A DNA stretch of 64,000 bases from Polyangium sp. 6x1. Lineage in GTDB: Bacteria; Myxococcota_A; Polyangia; Polyangiales; Polyangiaceae. Below are positions 9,451 through 17,326 of this stretch, one piece after another. The position numbers and the translations under genes are program-made. Position 1 is the stretch's first letter, and every line of letters begins with the position of its first letter. The stretch is from contig NZ_JARZHH010000045.1 of NCBI RefSeq assembly GCF_029946515.1, positions 34,671 through 98,670 on the forward strand, written 5' to 3'. The notes under the pieces were generated by a model that was given only the letters and a program-made list of their open reading frames with translations, was not told the origin of the DNA and ran no database searches.

Positions 9451-10281
9451 CGTCCCCCAGGCTCGCTCGATCGCCTCGGCGACGCCCGCGTCTTCCGCGC
9501 TCCACGCGGAGAGCTGCTCGCTCGCGTGTTCCTTCACGAACGACGGCGCGCTGCCCATCGCGAACGATCGACCCGCGACCTGGAACATCGGCACGTCGTT
9601 GAGCCAGTCGCCCACCACGACGGCCTCGTCCACCGTGCATCCGTGATAGTCCGCGAGCCACGCGATCGCCGTGCCCTTCGTGGGCCCGGCCGCGCGCACC
9701 ACCATCGCGTGCGTGTCGGCCCCGCGCGTCACCGCGAACCGAATGACGAACGCCGCGCCGCCGAGCTCACCTTCGAGCTCCTCCGCGGCCGCGTGCACGC
9801 TCTCCTTCGAACCGATCGCCACGACCGCGAGCAGCCCTCGCTCGTGCTCCCAGTACGGGTGCGACGTCACGCGCTCGACGACCGTCACCTTGGGCGACCA
9901 CGTGCGCACGTAGCTGCTCCACGGCGCGCCCGCGGCGTCGTGCACGATGCTGTCATGCGCGAACACGAAGCTCGCAGTGCTATGCCGCTCGAGCACGCGC
10001 CGGAGCTGCGCAGCGCGGTCGCCCGCGAGCGAGGCGTGGTAGTGCTCGCGATCGTCGCGCGGGTCGACGATGTGGCTGCCGTCCACGCACGCGATCGGCC
10101 CCTGGATTCGCGCGGCCACGGCGGCCTCGCGCGAGCCCGAGTAGAGCCGCCCCGTGCAGATCGTCACGGCCACGCCGCCGCTCTGCAGGCGCTCGATCGC
10201 CCAGCGATCGCGCTCGTGAAGCGATCCATCGTGACGGAGCAGGGTGCCGTCGAGATCGAGGGCCAGAAGCTTGTACGTCAT
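9445..10281 (-). CDS. Cof-type HAD-superfamily phosphatase
   Basis: 278 residues, normal for HAD-IIB (Cof/YbjI) hydrolases. Motif I is DLDGTLL with nucleophile Asp9 and acid Asp11; motif IV is GDWLNDVPMF near residues 227-236; a cap domain lies between. Members dephosphorylate sugar phosphates, pyridoxal phosphate or similar small molecules in the cytoplasm; the substrate is not predictable here. The ATG start is clear. The GDWLND form differs slightly from the common GDxxND but keeps both metal-binding acids. It lies downstream of rplU-rpmA on the same strand but is separated from them by a hairpin at 10341. Confidence 0.88.
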   Translation of the reverse strand: MTYKLLALDLDGTLLRHDGSLHERDRWAIERLQSGGVAVTICTGRLYSGSREAAVAARIQGPIACVDGSHIVDPRDDREHYHASLAGDRAAQLRRVLERHSTASFVFAHDSIVHDAAGAPWSSYVRTWSPKVTVVERVTSHPYWEHERGLLAVVAIGSKESVHAAAEELEGELGGAAFVIRFAVTRGADTHAMVVRAAGPTKGTAIAWLADYHGCTVDEAVVVGDWLNDVPMFQVAGRSFAMGSAPSFVKEHASEQLSAWSAEDAGVAEAIERAWGTL

Positions 10282-10340
10282 CGCCGCGGTTCGTCCTCGC
10301 CGCTCGGCATGCGCGACTTGTTGGACCTCAAATGGACGAC

Positions 10341-10375
10341 GGGCGATCGACGGGGTTTTTCCCGTCGCATCGCCC
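10341..10375 (-). terminator. strong hairpin downstream of rpmA
   Basis: A 14-pair stem (10341-10354 with 10361-10375, one bulged C at 10368) closes on a GTTTTT loop. It lies 30 bases after the rpmA stop and before the HAD gene, the expected place to end the rplU-rpmA transcript. No U-run follows on the minus strand. Confidence 0.55.
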
Positions 10376-10404
10376 GACTCGTCTCGATCACGAACGCCGC
10401 AGGC

Positions 10405-10659
10405 TCAGGCCGGATAGACCGAGACCTGCTTCTTCGTGTTCGACTTCCACTCGTACTTCACGACGCCCGGAACGAGGGCGAAAAGCGTGAAGTCCTTGCC
10501 GGTGCCGACGTTCTTGCCGGCGTGGATCGACGAACCCACCTGCCGAACAAGGATGCTGCCCGCCGGGACCTCGGTCCCCGCGTACACCTTCACGCCGCGC
10601 TTTTGCGCGCTCGAATCGCGCCCGTTCCGAGACGAGCCGCCGCCTTTTTTATGAGCCAT
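10405..10659 (-). CDS. rpmA: 50S ribosomal protein L27 (bL27)
   Basis: 84 residues starting [16 protein letters not shown], the invariant L27 N-terminus that reaches toward the peptidyl-transferase centre, and continuing with 'GSILVRQ', 'HAGKNVGxGKD' and '[10 protein letters not shown]'. No N-terminal extension needing cleavage is present, unlike Firmicutes. It follows rplU with an 11-base gap, the usual pairing; the obg gene that often comes next is absent and a hairpin follows instead. Confidence 0.98.
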   Translation of the reverse strand: MAHKKGGGSSRNGRDSSAQKRGVKVYAGTEVPAGSILVRQVGSSIHAGKNVGTGKDFTLFALVPGVVKYEWKSNTKKQVSVYPA

Positions 10660-10670
10660 GCCGGTTTCTC

Positions 10671-10979
10671 CTAGGCGCTGATGCCGGTGATCTTGAGCTC
10701 GGTGTACGGCTGCCGGTGCCCCGTCTTGCGGCGGTAGTTCTTCCGGCGCCGGAACTTGAAGATCACGACCTTCTTGCCGCGATCCTGCGCGTTGATCTGC
10801 GCCTCGACCTTTGCACCCGCAACGAGCGGCTGGCCGATCTTGGTGGCCTCGCCGCCGACGAGCAGGACTTCGTTGAACGTAACCTTGTCGCCGGCGTTGC
10901 CGCTCAGCTTCTCGACGCGCAGCACCTGGCCTTCGCTGACCCTGTACTGCTTGCCGCCCGTCTTGATGACCGCGTACAT
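10671..10979 (-). CDS. rplU: 50S ribosomal protein L21 (bL21)
   Basis: 102 residues, standard length. The start [14 protein letters not shown] and the C-terminal '[19 protein letters not shown]' motif identify bL21, which binds 23S rRNA domain near helix 46. It is the first gene of the rplU-rpmA pair, with a well-formed promoter at 11047-11074 and a leader of about 60 bases. Confidence 0.98.
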   Translation of the reverse strand: MYAVIKTGGKQYRVSEGQVLRVEKLSGNAGDKVTFNEVLLVGGEATKIGQPLVAGAKVEAQINAQDRGKKVVIFKFRRRKNYRRKTGHRQPYTELKITGISA

Positions 10980-11046
10980 GTTCGTGCCCTCGAGCCCTAC
11001 GACAGTTGCTTCACCGACGTACTCCGCCGGGAAACAAGGGAGCGGA

Positions 11047-11074
11047 AGTATACGGACGCGCGTCCGTTCCGCAA
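11047..11074 (-). promoter_or_regulatory. promoter of rplU-rpmA
   Basis: Minus-strand TTGCGG (11069-11074) and TATACT (11047-11052) are separated by 16 bases; TATACT is the best -10 match seen in the window. The spacer contains the palindrome GGACGCGCGTCC, which could bind a regulator. Transcription would begin near 11040. Confidence 0.65.
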
Positions 11075-11237
11075 GCTGATCAAATGCGCCTCCGTCCCTT
11101 TGGATCCAGCGCCTCCACGAAAGGCTCGGTCCAGGCCGGCTGAAAACGCGTGTGGACGGGGGATGGGGCGGACGAACGGGGCCGTTTCGCCCGCCAGGCG
11201 AGGAGGTTCCGAGGCTGTGGGCGCGCCGGGAGACGCT

Positions 11238-11534
11238 CTACCAGCTGCCGTGGCTGCCGTGGCTGCCGTGGCTGCCGTGGCTGCCGTGGCTGCCGTGCGA
11301 GCCGTGCGAGCCGTGCGAGCCGTGCGAGCCGTGGCTGCCGTGGCTGCCGTGCGAGCCGTGCGAGCCATGCGAGCAATGCTGCGCCGGGATCACGCCGCCC
11401 GCGTCGTCGCCGATCACGCCGGCGCGATCCGCCTCTTCGCTCGCCTTCGCGCCGACCTCACTCTCCGTCTTGGAGAGCATGCCGCCCGGCTTGCGGGAGA
11501 AGCTCGGTAGCCCACCTGTTCCGTTGTTCGCCAT
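11238..11534 (-). CDS. HxsA-like peptide with fifteen His-X-Ser repeats
   Basis: 98 residues from an ATG with a strong Shine-Dalgarno (GGGAGG six bases upstream). Residues 1-52 are a leader-like region with Gly, Ser and acidic residues and no signal peptide. Residues 53-97 are fifteen His-X-Ser triplets: HCS once, then HGS fourteen times; the last residue is Trp98. Such repeats define the substrate (HxsA) of the predicted His-Xaa-Ser radical SAM system. The gene is last in an operon, 51 bases after an HxsB-like radical SAM gene. Inference: it is the peptide modified by the operon's enzymes, perhaps to make a metal- or redox-active product. The Cys54 in the first triplet and the terminal Trp are notable. 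Overlapping frames across the same DNA give long Arg/Pro/Trp repeats and are artefacts. Confidence 0.85.
   Translation of the reverse strand: MANNGTGGLPSFSRKPGGMLSKTESEVGAKASEEADRAGVIGDDAGGVIPAQHCSHGSHGSHGSHGSHGSHGSHGSHGSHGSHGSHGSHGSHGSHGSW
11244..11369. repeat. 14 tandem 9-base units encoding His-Gly-Ser
   Basis: Fourteen in-register 9-base units of two types. In coding-strand terms, CACGGCAGC occurs eight times and CACGGCTCG six times (one with CAT). In protein order the types run in blocks of 2, 2, 4 and 6, as expected from block duplication or slippage. Confidence 0.95.
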
Positions 11535-11585
11535 CGTGGCCTCCCTGGTCCCAAGTCCCGTTGCGCCCGCGTCGATCGTTTGCCC

Positions 11586-13100
11586 TCAAGATGCCGACGA
11601 CGCGTGGATGAAATGCGTTCGCGCCCGGACCGTGGTCCAGCGCCGGAGGATCTCGACCGTCTTCGGGTCGTTCTCGCGCAGTTTGTCGAAGAGAAAATCC
11701 TGGATGCCCTTGTGGACGGCGCACAAGGTGCTCTCCCGCATTCTACCGAAGATCGTGCCCTGCGTCCGGTAGCTGTGCTCGGGCTGCACCCCACAGTAGG
11801 GCGTGTACGTGCAGTTCACGCAGTCGGGCTGCGCCTCGCGGATCGACGCAAGCACGAGCGCGCGCACCGTCTCGTGCTTCATGAGCGAGCGATACGTCGA
11901 GGTGAACACGTCGCCGATCTGGAACGCGGGATCGCCGGTCTCGTACATCATCCGGCCCTCGTCGCTGGAGAAGATCTTCCCGTCGTAGTTGTAGGCGAGG
12001 GCGCCGATGCCCGAGCCGCTCGGCGAGCGGATGTCGAGGAAGTTCGGGTCGTCGTCGCCGAGGATCTTCGTGAGGAAGATCGATCCGTACCGCTCGAGGA
12101 CCTGCTCGCCGCGACGGTTCAAGTCGAGGATGTGCTCGACCGCCGTGCGGTAGAAGTCGCTATACGCGGCGCGGTCGTACTCGACGATCTGCGCGGTCCT
12201 GCCCGCGAAGCCGAAGGGATCGACGGGGCGGAGGAAGATCGCGCGGCAGCCGAGGCCGACGTACGTGTCGACGATCTCCTTCGGGTACTTGAGCGCCTCG
12301 CGCGTCGTCGTGAGCAGCGCCTCGACGTGGTAGAGCGTCGGGTCGAGGCCGATGTCGATGTAGGCCTTGTTGATGCGCTCGATCCACTTCACCGCCTCGC
12401 GGTGCGCGTTGCCGCCGGCGAGGATGCGCTGCTTCGTGTGCAGGTGCTCCGGGCCGTCGATGCTCGTGCAGACCTGGACCTTGCGATCGACGAGGAAGGC
12501 GAGCTTCTCCGCGTCCATCAGCGCCAGGTTCGAGACCATCGTGAACTCGAGCTCCTTGCCGTAGGCGCGGTTGCGCGCGAGCGCGTACTCGATGACGTGC
12601 TTCATCACCGGGAAGTTCGCGAGCGGCTCGCCGCCCTGGAACTCCAGCGTCACCGAGGGCGAGGTCGACTGGAGCATCAGGTCCACGACCTTCTCGCCGA
12701 TCTCCGGCGTCATGTCGGTGTGGACCGCGTCCATGTTCGCGCGGCTCGCGTGGCAGTAGACGCACGTCTCGTTGCAGCGGAGCGTGACGACCGCGATGTG
12801 AAGGTTCGGCCCCCAGTTGAGGAACCGCTTCTTGTACGCGATGCGCTCGGCCGCCTTCGCCTGATCGAGGCCCTCGCGGAGGAAGTTTTTCGCAGCGAGC
12901 TTCTCGTGGAGCGGCGAAGCGGCGTCGAGCTCGCCGCGCGCGAGCGAGCGAAACTCGTCCTTCGTGACGAAGAGCCAGTCGCCGAGAAAGTTGGTGAGCA
13001 AAATATCTCCGCTCACCTCGCGGAACCGGAACGGGACGAGGCCCGTCGGCGCCTTCGCCGCGGGGCCGAGCTCGGTGAAGAGCGTCGAGAGGCCGGTCAC
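11586..13100 (-). CDS. radical SAM/SPASM peptide maturase, HxsB-like
   Basis: 504 residues. The N-terminal region has the HxsB-like 'PFRFREVSGDILLTN.LGDW.F' pattern (22-46), probably a peptide-recognition segment. The radical SAM motif CNETCVYC places Cys109, Cys113 and Cys116; QGGEP follows near 155. The C-terminus has a SPASM-type Cys cluster ('PDCVNCTYTPYCG' and a later Cys), about residues 430-475, for auxiliary Fe-S clusters. Such enzymes make radical crosslinks or oxidations on ribosomal peptides. The GTG start overlaps the upstream HxsD-like stop as GTGA, indicating translational coupling. The His-X-Ser peptide gene follows it. Assignment to HxsB is from remembered family features and needs a profile search; membership in the SPASM maturases is firm. 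Confidence 0.87.
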   Translation of the reverse strand: MTGLSTLFTELGPAAKAPTGLVPFRFREVSGDILLTNFLGDWLFVTKDEFRSLARGELDAASPLHEKLAAKNFLREGLDQAKAAERIAYKKRFLNWGPNLHIAVVTLRCNETCVYCHASRANMDAVHTDMTPEIGEKVVDLMLQSTSPSVTLEFQGGEPLANFPVMKHVIEYALARNRAYGKELEFTMVSNLALMDAEKLAFLVDRKVQVCTSIDGPEHLHTKQRILAGGNAHREAVKWIERINKAYIDIGLDPTLYHVEALLTTTREALKYPKEIVDTYVGLGCRAIFLRPVDPFGFAGRTAQIVEYDRAAYSDFYRTAVEHILDLNRRGEQVLERYGSIFLTKILGDDDPNFLDIRSPSGSGIGALAYNYDGKIFSSDEGRMMYETGDPAFQIGDVFTSTYRSLMKHETVRALVLASIREAQPDCVNCTYTPYCGVQPEHSYRTQGTIFGRMRESTLCAVHKGIQDFLFDKLRENDPKTVEILRRWTTVRARTHFIHASSAS

Positions 13101-13342
13101 GCCGCACCTCCGGCCGCGCGCGCTTTCTCGATCGTGAGGCCGAGCGCGTAGTTCGCGAGCTCCGCCGAGAGCACGCGCTCGTCGATGCCTTCGCTCGTGG
13201 CCTCGGGCTTCGCCGTCACCTTCACGACGTATGCGCCGCCGTCGCGCGAGAGCTCCGCCGTCGCGTACGCCGCATACGTCTTAACGGCCTCGTCGATCGC
13301 GAAACCGTCGTAGAGCTCTTCATGAAACCTGAGCTCGATCAC
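13097..13342 (-). CDS. small HxsD-like protein, second copy
   Basis: 81 residues from a GTG whose first base pairs overlap the previous gene's TGA (GTGA). The pattern 'ELRFHEELYDGFAIDEAVKTYAAYATAEL..DGGAYVVKV' followed by 'ERVLSAELANYALGLTIE' matches the layout of HxsD and of the upstream paralog: a short beta strand, 'LY...AI..A', a beta hairpin, then 'ExxN..L...I'. It is also overlapped by the next gene at GTGA. HxsD-type proteins have no known chemistry; like PqqD or other recognition elements they might present the peptide to the radical SAM enzyme (inference). Longer frames upstream of the GTG are Arg-rich shadow sequence. Confidence 0.75.
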   Translation of the reverse strand: MIELRFHEELYDGFAIDEAVKTYAAYATAELSRDGGAYVVKVTAKPEATSEGIDERVLSAELANYALGLTIEKARAAGGAA

Positions 13343-13815
13343 GACGCCTTCTCGCCCCCCGACGCGCCGTCGGACCCGCCGCCGGCCTCGGCCTTGCCCT
13401 TCTTTTTGTACTTCTCTTCCCAGCTCATCGCGATGCCGAGCGGATCCTCGAAGGCCGTCTCCTCGCCGATGTCCATCGCGAGCAGCTCGTCGAGCCCGGG
13501 CGGGCCTGCCGCGCCGCCGAGCGCGCGCGCCGTGATCGTCTCGACGAGCTTCTTGTTCTCCTCGACGATCCGGAGGCGCCACGCCTGGCCGAGCAGCTCG
13601 TTCTGAAACTCGCCCGCGTAGGCCTGCGTGTCAGCGCCCGCCTTCTTCGCCTTGAGCGTCACCTGGATGCGCCGATCTCCCGCACGATCGAGGTGCACCC
13701 AGCAGCGGTCGATGAAGACGTACGCGGCTCCGTAGATCGCATCCTTGGGGTACAGGCCCTCGTCGAACTCGATCCGAACCGAGCCCTCTCCCAAGTGAAA
13801 CGACATGTCGCTCAT
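13339..13815 (-). CDS. HxsD-like protein with acidic C-terminal extension
   Basis: 158 residues from an ATG. Residues about 10-95 carry the HxsD pattern: 'VRIEFDEGLYPKDAIYGAAYVFIDRCWVHLD', a beta hairpin, then 'FQNELLGQAWRLRIVEENKKLVETITARAL'. The last 60 residues (Leu/Asp/Glu then Lys/Gly/Ser) are an extension absent from the second copy and probably flexible. Cys35 or so in 'DRCWVHLD' is the only clear Cys. Cytoplasmic, no signal peptide. It lies 48 bases after the MopE-like gene and overlaps the second HxsD-like gene by four bases. Function unknown; predicted accessory factor of the radical SAM system. Confidence 0.8.
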   Translation of the reverse strand: MSDMSFHLGEGSVRIEFDEGLYPKDAIYGAAYVFIDRCWVHLDRAGDRRIQVTLKAKKAGADTQAYAGEFQNELLGQAWRLRIVEENKKLVETITARALGGAAGPPGLDELLAMDIGEETAFEDPLGIAMSWEEKYKKKGKAEAGGGSDGASGGEKAS

Positions 13816-13863
13816 TCGCCCTTCGCTCCCGATGACGTACCGTGAGGTGCGTCCCGCCGCGCC

Positions 13864-15897
13864 TCACGGGTTCGTGGCGGTCACGGTATACTGATCGCAC
13901 GTCGGCGGCGTGCCGTTCTTGCGATACACGCGAACCTTGACAGACACGATCTTCGGGTTGTTGTCCGACCAGGGGCCGGTGGGATTGCCGGTCATGTTGT
14001 ACTGATAATTCTGTTCCCAGACCGTGGCCCCGGACCCCGTGCCGCCGTCGTTGCAGGTCGCGACGTTGTTGCAGTCGTGCAGCACGTCCATTCCGTACTG
14101 ACCACCGGCGTCGTTCACGAGCTGGACCCTCGGCATGTACGGCACGCCGAGCGCGCCCGGCGCGATGAAGTTGAACGTGAGCCAGTCGCTCGCGTTCGCC
14201 GTCTCGACCTTGCCGATCATGTTCACCGTGCCGCCCTTCGTCACGCTGACCGCGCCCGCGCTCACGCACTGGTTCGCGTACTGATCCGTCGCGCACTCGC
14301 AGCCGTTGCCCGGCGCGCCGTCGATGTTCGCGTAGCCGACGTTGCACTGCACGATCTGGCACTGGCCGGCGGTGCACGCCCAGCCCGAGACGAACTGCGC
14401 GCTCGGGTTCTGCGCGGTGCACGCCGGGTTCGGCGGCATCTCGTCCATCTGCCCGTTGCAGTTGTTGTCCTTGCTGTCGCAGATCTCGGGCTGCGAGCCG
14501 GGCGTGACCTGCGGGTTGCACGTCGAGCTGCCGCCCACGCAGACCGTGGTGCCCGTCGAGCAAACGCCTGGGAACGCCGTGCTGCAGGGCAAACCGTTCA
14601 CGAGGGCCGGATCGTCGATCGTGCCGTTGCAATCGTCGTCCTTGCCGTTGCACGTCTCCTGGACCGTGCCGGGCAGAGGCGCGTTGCAGAGGAGCTGCGG
14701 CGCGCCCGCGGGGCACTCGAAGATGCCGAACTGGCAGACGCCGAGCTGACCGGGCTTCGTGCACGGCATGCCGACCTGCGGGATGGCGTCGTCGACCATG
14801 CCGTCGCAGTCGTCGTCGAGGTTGTTGCACGCCTCGGAGAGCTGGCCGGGGACGACGTTCGGCATGCACGTCACGCCGTTCGCGCCGTCGCACTTGGTCA
14901 AACCCGTGCTGCACAGGCCCATGAAGCCCGTCATGCACTGCATGCCGCCGCCGGGGTTGCCCTCGTCGGTGTTGCCGTCGCAGTTGTTGTCGAGGCCGTC
15001 GCAGGTCTCGGGCTGCACGGGCGCGGGCGAACACTTCACCGCGCCGTTGATGCAGTTCAACGTGCCCTTCTTGCACTCGCCGAGGCCCGGCGCGACGCAC
15101 GCGCCGCCGCCGCCCGGGTTGCCCTCGTCGATCGTGCCGTCGCAGCTGTCGTCGAGGCCGTTGCAGAGCTCGGGGGCCGGCGTGGTGTCACCCAGACATG
15201 GGCCCCACTTGCCGTCCGCATCGCAGAGTTGCGTGCCGGGCTTGCAGAGGCCCACGTTCTCCGTGCCCATCGGGCCCGTGAAGCAGCCCTTCGTCTCGCC
15301 CGTGGTACAGTCACACCCTTCGTCGAGCTCGGCGTCGCAATCGTCGTTGAAGCCGTTGCAAGCCTCAGCCGCGGCCGGGACGACCTCATTTTCGCACGGG
15401 CCCCACTTGCCGGTCGCGTCGCAGGTCCTCTCGCCTTCCTTGCACACGCCGACGCCCTTCGTGCCGTCGGGGCCCGTGTAACAGGCCTCCTTCACGCCGG
15501 TGACGCAGTCGCAGCCCTCGTCGGCGGTGCCGTCGCAGTTGTTGTCGACGCCGTCGCAGACCTCGGTCTGCGGCACGCACATCTGGCCGCCCGCGCCGCC
15601 CGCGCCGCCCATCCCGCCGGTGCCGCCCGCGCCGCCCATCCCGCCGGTGCCGCCGACGCCGCCCATCCCGCCGACGCCGCCCACGCCTCCGTCGCCGCCC
15701 GTGCCGCCCTCGCCGCCCCTTCCACCGGAGCCGCTCGTGCTCGAGCTCGTCGGGTTGTTGCCGCCCGACGTCACGCTCCCGCCCTCGGCGCACGACGACG
15801 CGGCGGCCCCGCCGATCACCGTCAGAAGCGCCGCGATCGCGACCCGTCGCACCTGCTTGCCCCGCTGCTCGTCACTGGCTTTGACGTTGCTCGCCAT
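13864..15897 (-). CDS. MopE-like metal-binding motif lipoprotein
   Basis: 677 residues from the ATG at 15897; a GTG at 15901 directly after the previous stop would add two. A signal peptide with Arg-Arg and a hydrophobic core ends at a possible lipobox Cys36. Residues 55-105 are a Gly/Met linker. Seven repeats of the type C(D/N)G.D(N/D)(N/D)C(D/N)G..D(E/D) follow, the putative metal-binding motif shared with the MopE family, each next to a short Cys-rich module ('CYTGP.GT..VG.C..G'). The C-terminal 200 residues form a beta-rich domain with several Cys. Methylococcus MopE binds copper using an oxidised Trp; the same chemistry is not shown here. Its position between the two radical SAM genes suggests a surface partner of the Hxs-like system. 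Confidence 0.82.
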   Translation of the reverse strand: MASNVKASDEQRGKQVRRVAIAALLTVIGGAAASSCAEGGSVTSGGNNPTSSSTSGSGGRGGEGGTGGDGGVGGVGGMGGVGGTGGMGGAGGTGGMGGAGGAGGQMCVPQTEVCDGVDNNCDGTADEGCDCVTGVKEACYTGPDGTKGVGVCKEGERTCDATGKWGPCENEVVPAAAEACNGFNDDCDAELDEGCDCTTGETKGCFTGPMGTENVGLCKPGTQLCDADGKWGPCLGDTTPAPELCNGLDDSCDGTIDEGNPGGGGACVAPGLGECKKGTLNCINGAVKCSPAPVQPETCDGLDNNCDGNTDEGNPGGGMQCMTGFMGLCSTGLTKCDGANGVTCMPNVVPGQLSEACNNLDDDCDGMVDDAIPQVGMPCTKPGQLGVCQFGIFECPAGAPQLLCNAPLPGTVQETCNGKDDDCNGTIDDPALVNGLPCSTAFPGVCSTGTTVCVGGSSTCNPQVTPGSQPEICDSKDNNCNGQMDEMPPNPACTAQNPSAQFVSGWACTAGQCQIVQCNVGYANIDGAPGNGCECATDQYANQCVSAGAVSVTKGGTVNMIGKVETANASDWLTFNFIAPGALGVPYMPRVQLVNDAGGQYGMDVLHDCNNVATCNDGGTGSGATVWEQNYQYNMTGNPTGPWSDNNPKIVSVKVRVYRKNGTPPTCDQYTVTATNP
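15588..15720. repeat. 27-base repeat array coding the Gly/Met linker
   Basis: Near-identical 27-base units and shorter derivatives encode GGxGGMGG-type sequence in the MopE-like protein. It is a coding low-complexity tract, not a mobile element. Confidence 0.7.
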
Positions 15898-15903
15898 TGT
15901 CAC

Positions 15904-16755
15904 TCACCGCTCCCAAGCAATGCTCTGGTTGACGATCGGTGGTTTCGCTCGGACGAGCCGAGACGTCTCCACGAAGTTCTTGTCCGAGGTCAGGGCCTCG
16001 TCGCCGGGCGAGGTCCTCGACGAACCCAGCACCACGGGCTCCGCGATCTCCACGTCGCCGAGGCCCGCGAAGAGATCGCGCACCTCCGCGTGGCTCGCCT
16101 TCTCGCCCGCGAGCCAGCCCATCCCGAGCCGCGACGCCTCCGCGAGCGCGCGCGTGAGCTGCGGCCTCACGAGCTCCCCCGGCGCGAGGATCCGATCCGC
16201 CGCGCGCGCCGCGCGGCCAAACCGTGACGCCCTCGCGAAGTGCGCCGCGCGGGCCCCGAGCGCGCGCGAGAGCTGCACGATCTCCACGAGGTGACGGTAG
16301 TTCGACCGCGTGATCACCGTGGTCGTGGCGACCTCGATCCCTTCGGCGCGCGCGTGCCGCACGCCGATCGCGGTCTGCTTGAAGCTGCCCGGCGTCTGCG
16401 TGTGGTAGTCGTGCATCGCCTCGGTCGCGCCGTGCAGCGAGACGTCGAGCGAGAGCTTGCTCGAGGCCTCGCGCAAGGCGCGCGCGTACGCGCGATACGC
16501 GAGCCTTCGACCGTTCGTCTGGACGACGATGCGGCGCGCGCCGCGCGCGTCGAGGGCGCGAACCAAAGCGGGCAGGTCCTCCGCGAGCGTCGGCTCGCCG
16601 CCCTGCACGAACACGACATCCCCCGGCTCGACGCGCAGGCGCGTCGCGAGGTCCATCCCCTCGGCCTCGCGTTCGCGCGAGGCACGCGGCTCCCCTTGCG
16701 CGCAGAAGACGCACGCATTGTTGCAGGTCGAGCCGAGGGAAAGGACCGCCGCCAT
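15904..16755 (-). CDS. small radical SAM enzyme, HxsC-like
   Basis: 283 residues from an ATG four bases after the upstream stop. The cluster motif is at the very N-terminus: CNNACVFC with Cys11, Cys15 and Cys18, followed by 'AQGEP'; GGEP is at 52-55 and 'LDVSLHG' near 100. The three cluster Cys are the only cysteines, so no SPASM or auxiliary cluster is present. The 'CNNxCxxCxQ' form resembles HxsC, though this protein is shorter than my recollection of that family (about 350 residues). It could act as the paired second maturase; alternatively it is a different organic-radical activase. Immediately followed by the MopE-like gene. Confidence 0.82.
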   Translation of the reverse strand: MAAVLSLGSTCNNACVFCAQGEPRASREREAEGMDLATRLRVEPGDVVFVQGGEPTLAEDLPALVRALDARGARRIVVQTNGRRLAYRAYARALREASSKLSLDVSLHGATEAMHDYHTQTPGSFKQTAIGVRHARAEGIEVATTTVITRSNYRHLVEIVQLSRALGARAAHFARASRFGRAARAADRILAPGELVRPQLTRALAEASRLGMGWLAGEKASHAEVRDLFAGLGDVEIAEPVVLGSSRTSPGDEALTSDKNFVETSRLVRAKPPIVNQSIAWER

Positions 16756-16759
16756 GGGT

Positions 16760-17305
16760 TCAGCCTGGTCCCTCGGCCGGAACGAGCAGCGCGTCGCCGT
16801 GGTTCTGGATGCGCTCGGCGTGCGTGAGCAGGCCGGACAACCGCACCTCGCGCTCGTTTTTCGCGACGATCTGCGCGAGCGTCATGGCCGCGAGCCCCTG
16901 CTCCTCCTGCGTGGGCGCCCAGCCATTGCCGCCGTTCACGACGAAGATCGCGTGCCGCTCCGTCTCCGCGGGCGGCCGCTGCGCGAGCGCCGTGTGATCG
17001 CGCGCGAGCAGCTCGAGATCGAACGTGTGCCCATCGTCGGCGCGAACTTTGACGCTCACACACCCATGCACGACGGGATCGATCTGGACGATCGTCCAGC
17101 GCGCGAGGCGTGATCCCGCGGCAAGCGGATGCAGCAGCTTGGCGACGTTCTCGCGCGTCGGCGCGTCGAGCGGCTTGTCGCTTTGCGCCGCGTTTTTTGC
17201 CGCGGACGGGATCTCCGGGCGCGCGGAGGCGATCACCGGTGCGGCGAGCACACCGCCCCCCATCACTCCCACGAACAACCGCCGCGATACGTTCCTGCCA
17301 GGCAT
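16760..17305 (-). CDS. Tat-exported protein of unknown function
   Basis: 181 residues from the ATG at 17305, which has GGAGGAGG eight bases upstream; the GTG at 17344 lies inside the likely promoter. The N-terminus NVSRRLFVG has the twin-arginine pair Arg8-Arg9 and Phe11, a Gly/Val-rich core to residue 24 and an ASA cleavage site at 26-28. The mature part has one Cys in 'HGCVSV' and beta-rich sequence; 'DLELLARD' and 'VNGGNGW' are visible motifs. Tat export usually means folding or cofactor insertion in the cytoplasm first. First gene of the Hxs-like operon. No family recognised. Confidence 0.78.
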   Translation of the reverse strand: MPGRNVSRRLFVGVMGGGVLAAPVIASARPEIPSAAKNAAQSDKPLDAPTRENVAKLLHPLAAGSRLARWTIVQIDPVVHGCVSVKVRADDGHTFDLELLARDHTALAQRPPAETERHAIFVVNGGNGWAPTQEEQGLAAMTLAQIVAKNEREVRLSGLLTHAERIQNHGDALLVPAEGPG

Positions 17306-17326
17306 GCCGGAGCCTCCTCCGCTCGC

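Noticed and set aside
11244..11369. CRISPR-like array
   Set aside because: Units are 9 bases in direct contact with no spacers; they are codons.
11080..11376. Other minus-strand frames with Arg/Gln/Pro or Ala/Arg/Thr repeats
   Set aside because: Alternative readings of the same array without a start context.
11150..11772. Plus-strand frames with long Trp/Leu/Pro or Cys/Gly/Arg repeats
   Set aside because: They read the 9-base repeat in other frames; only the minus HGS frame has a ribosome site, an operon place and a family match.
11580..13151. 523-codon plus-strand frame
   Set aside because: Antisense to the HxsB-like radical SAM gene.
13343..13582. Upstream extension of the second HxsD-like gene
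   Set aside because: Arg-rich shadow of the first HxsD-like gene; the GTG at 13342 in the GTGA overlap is the sensible start.
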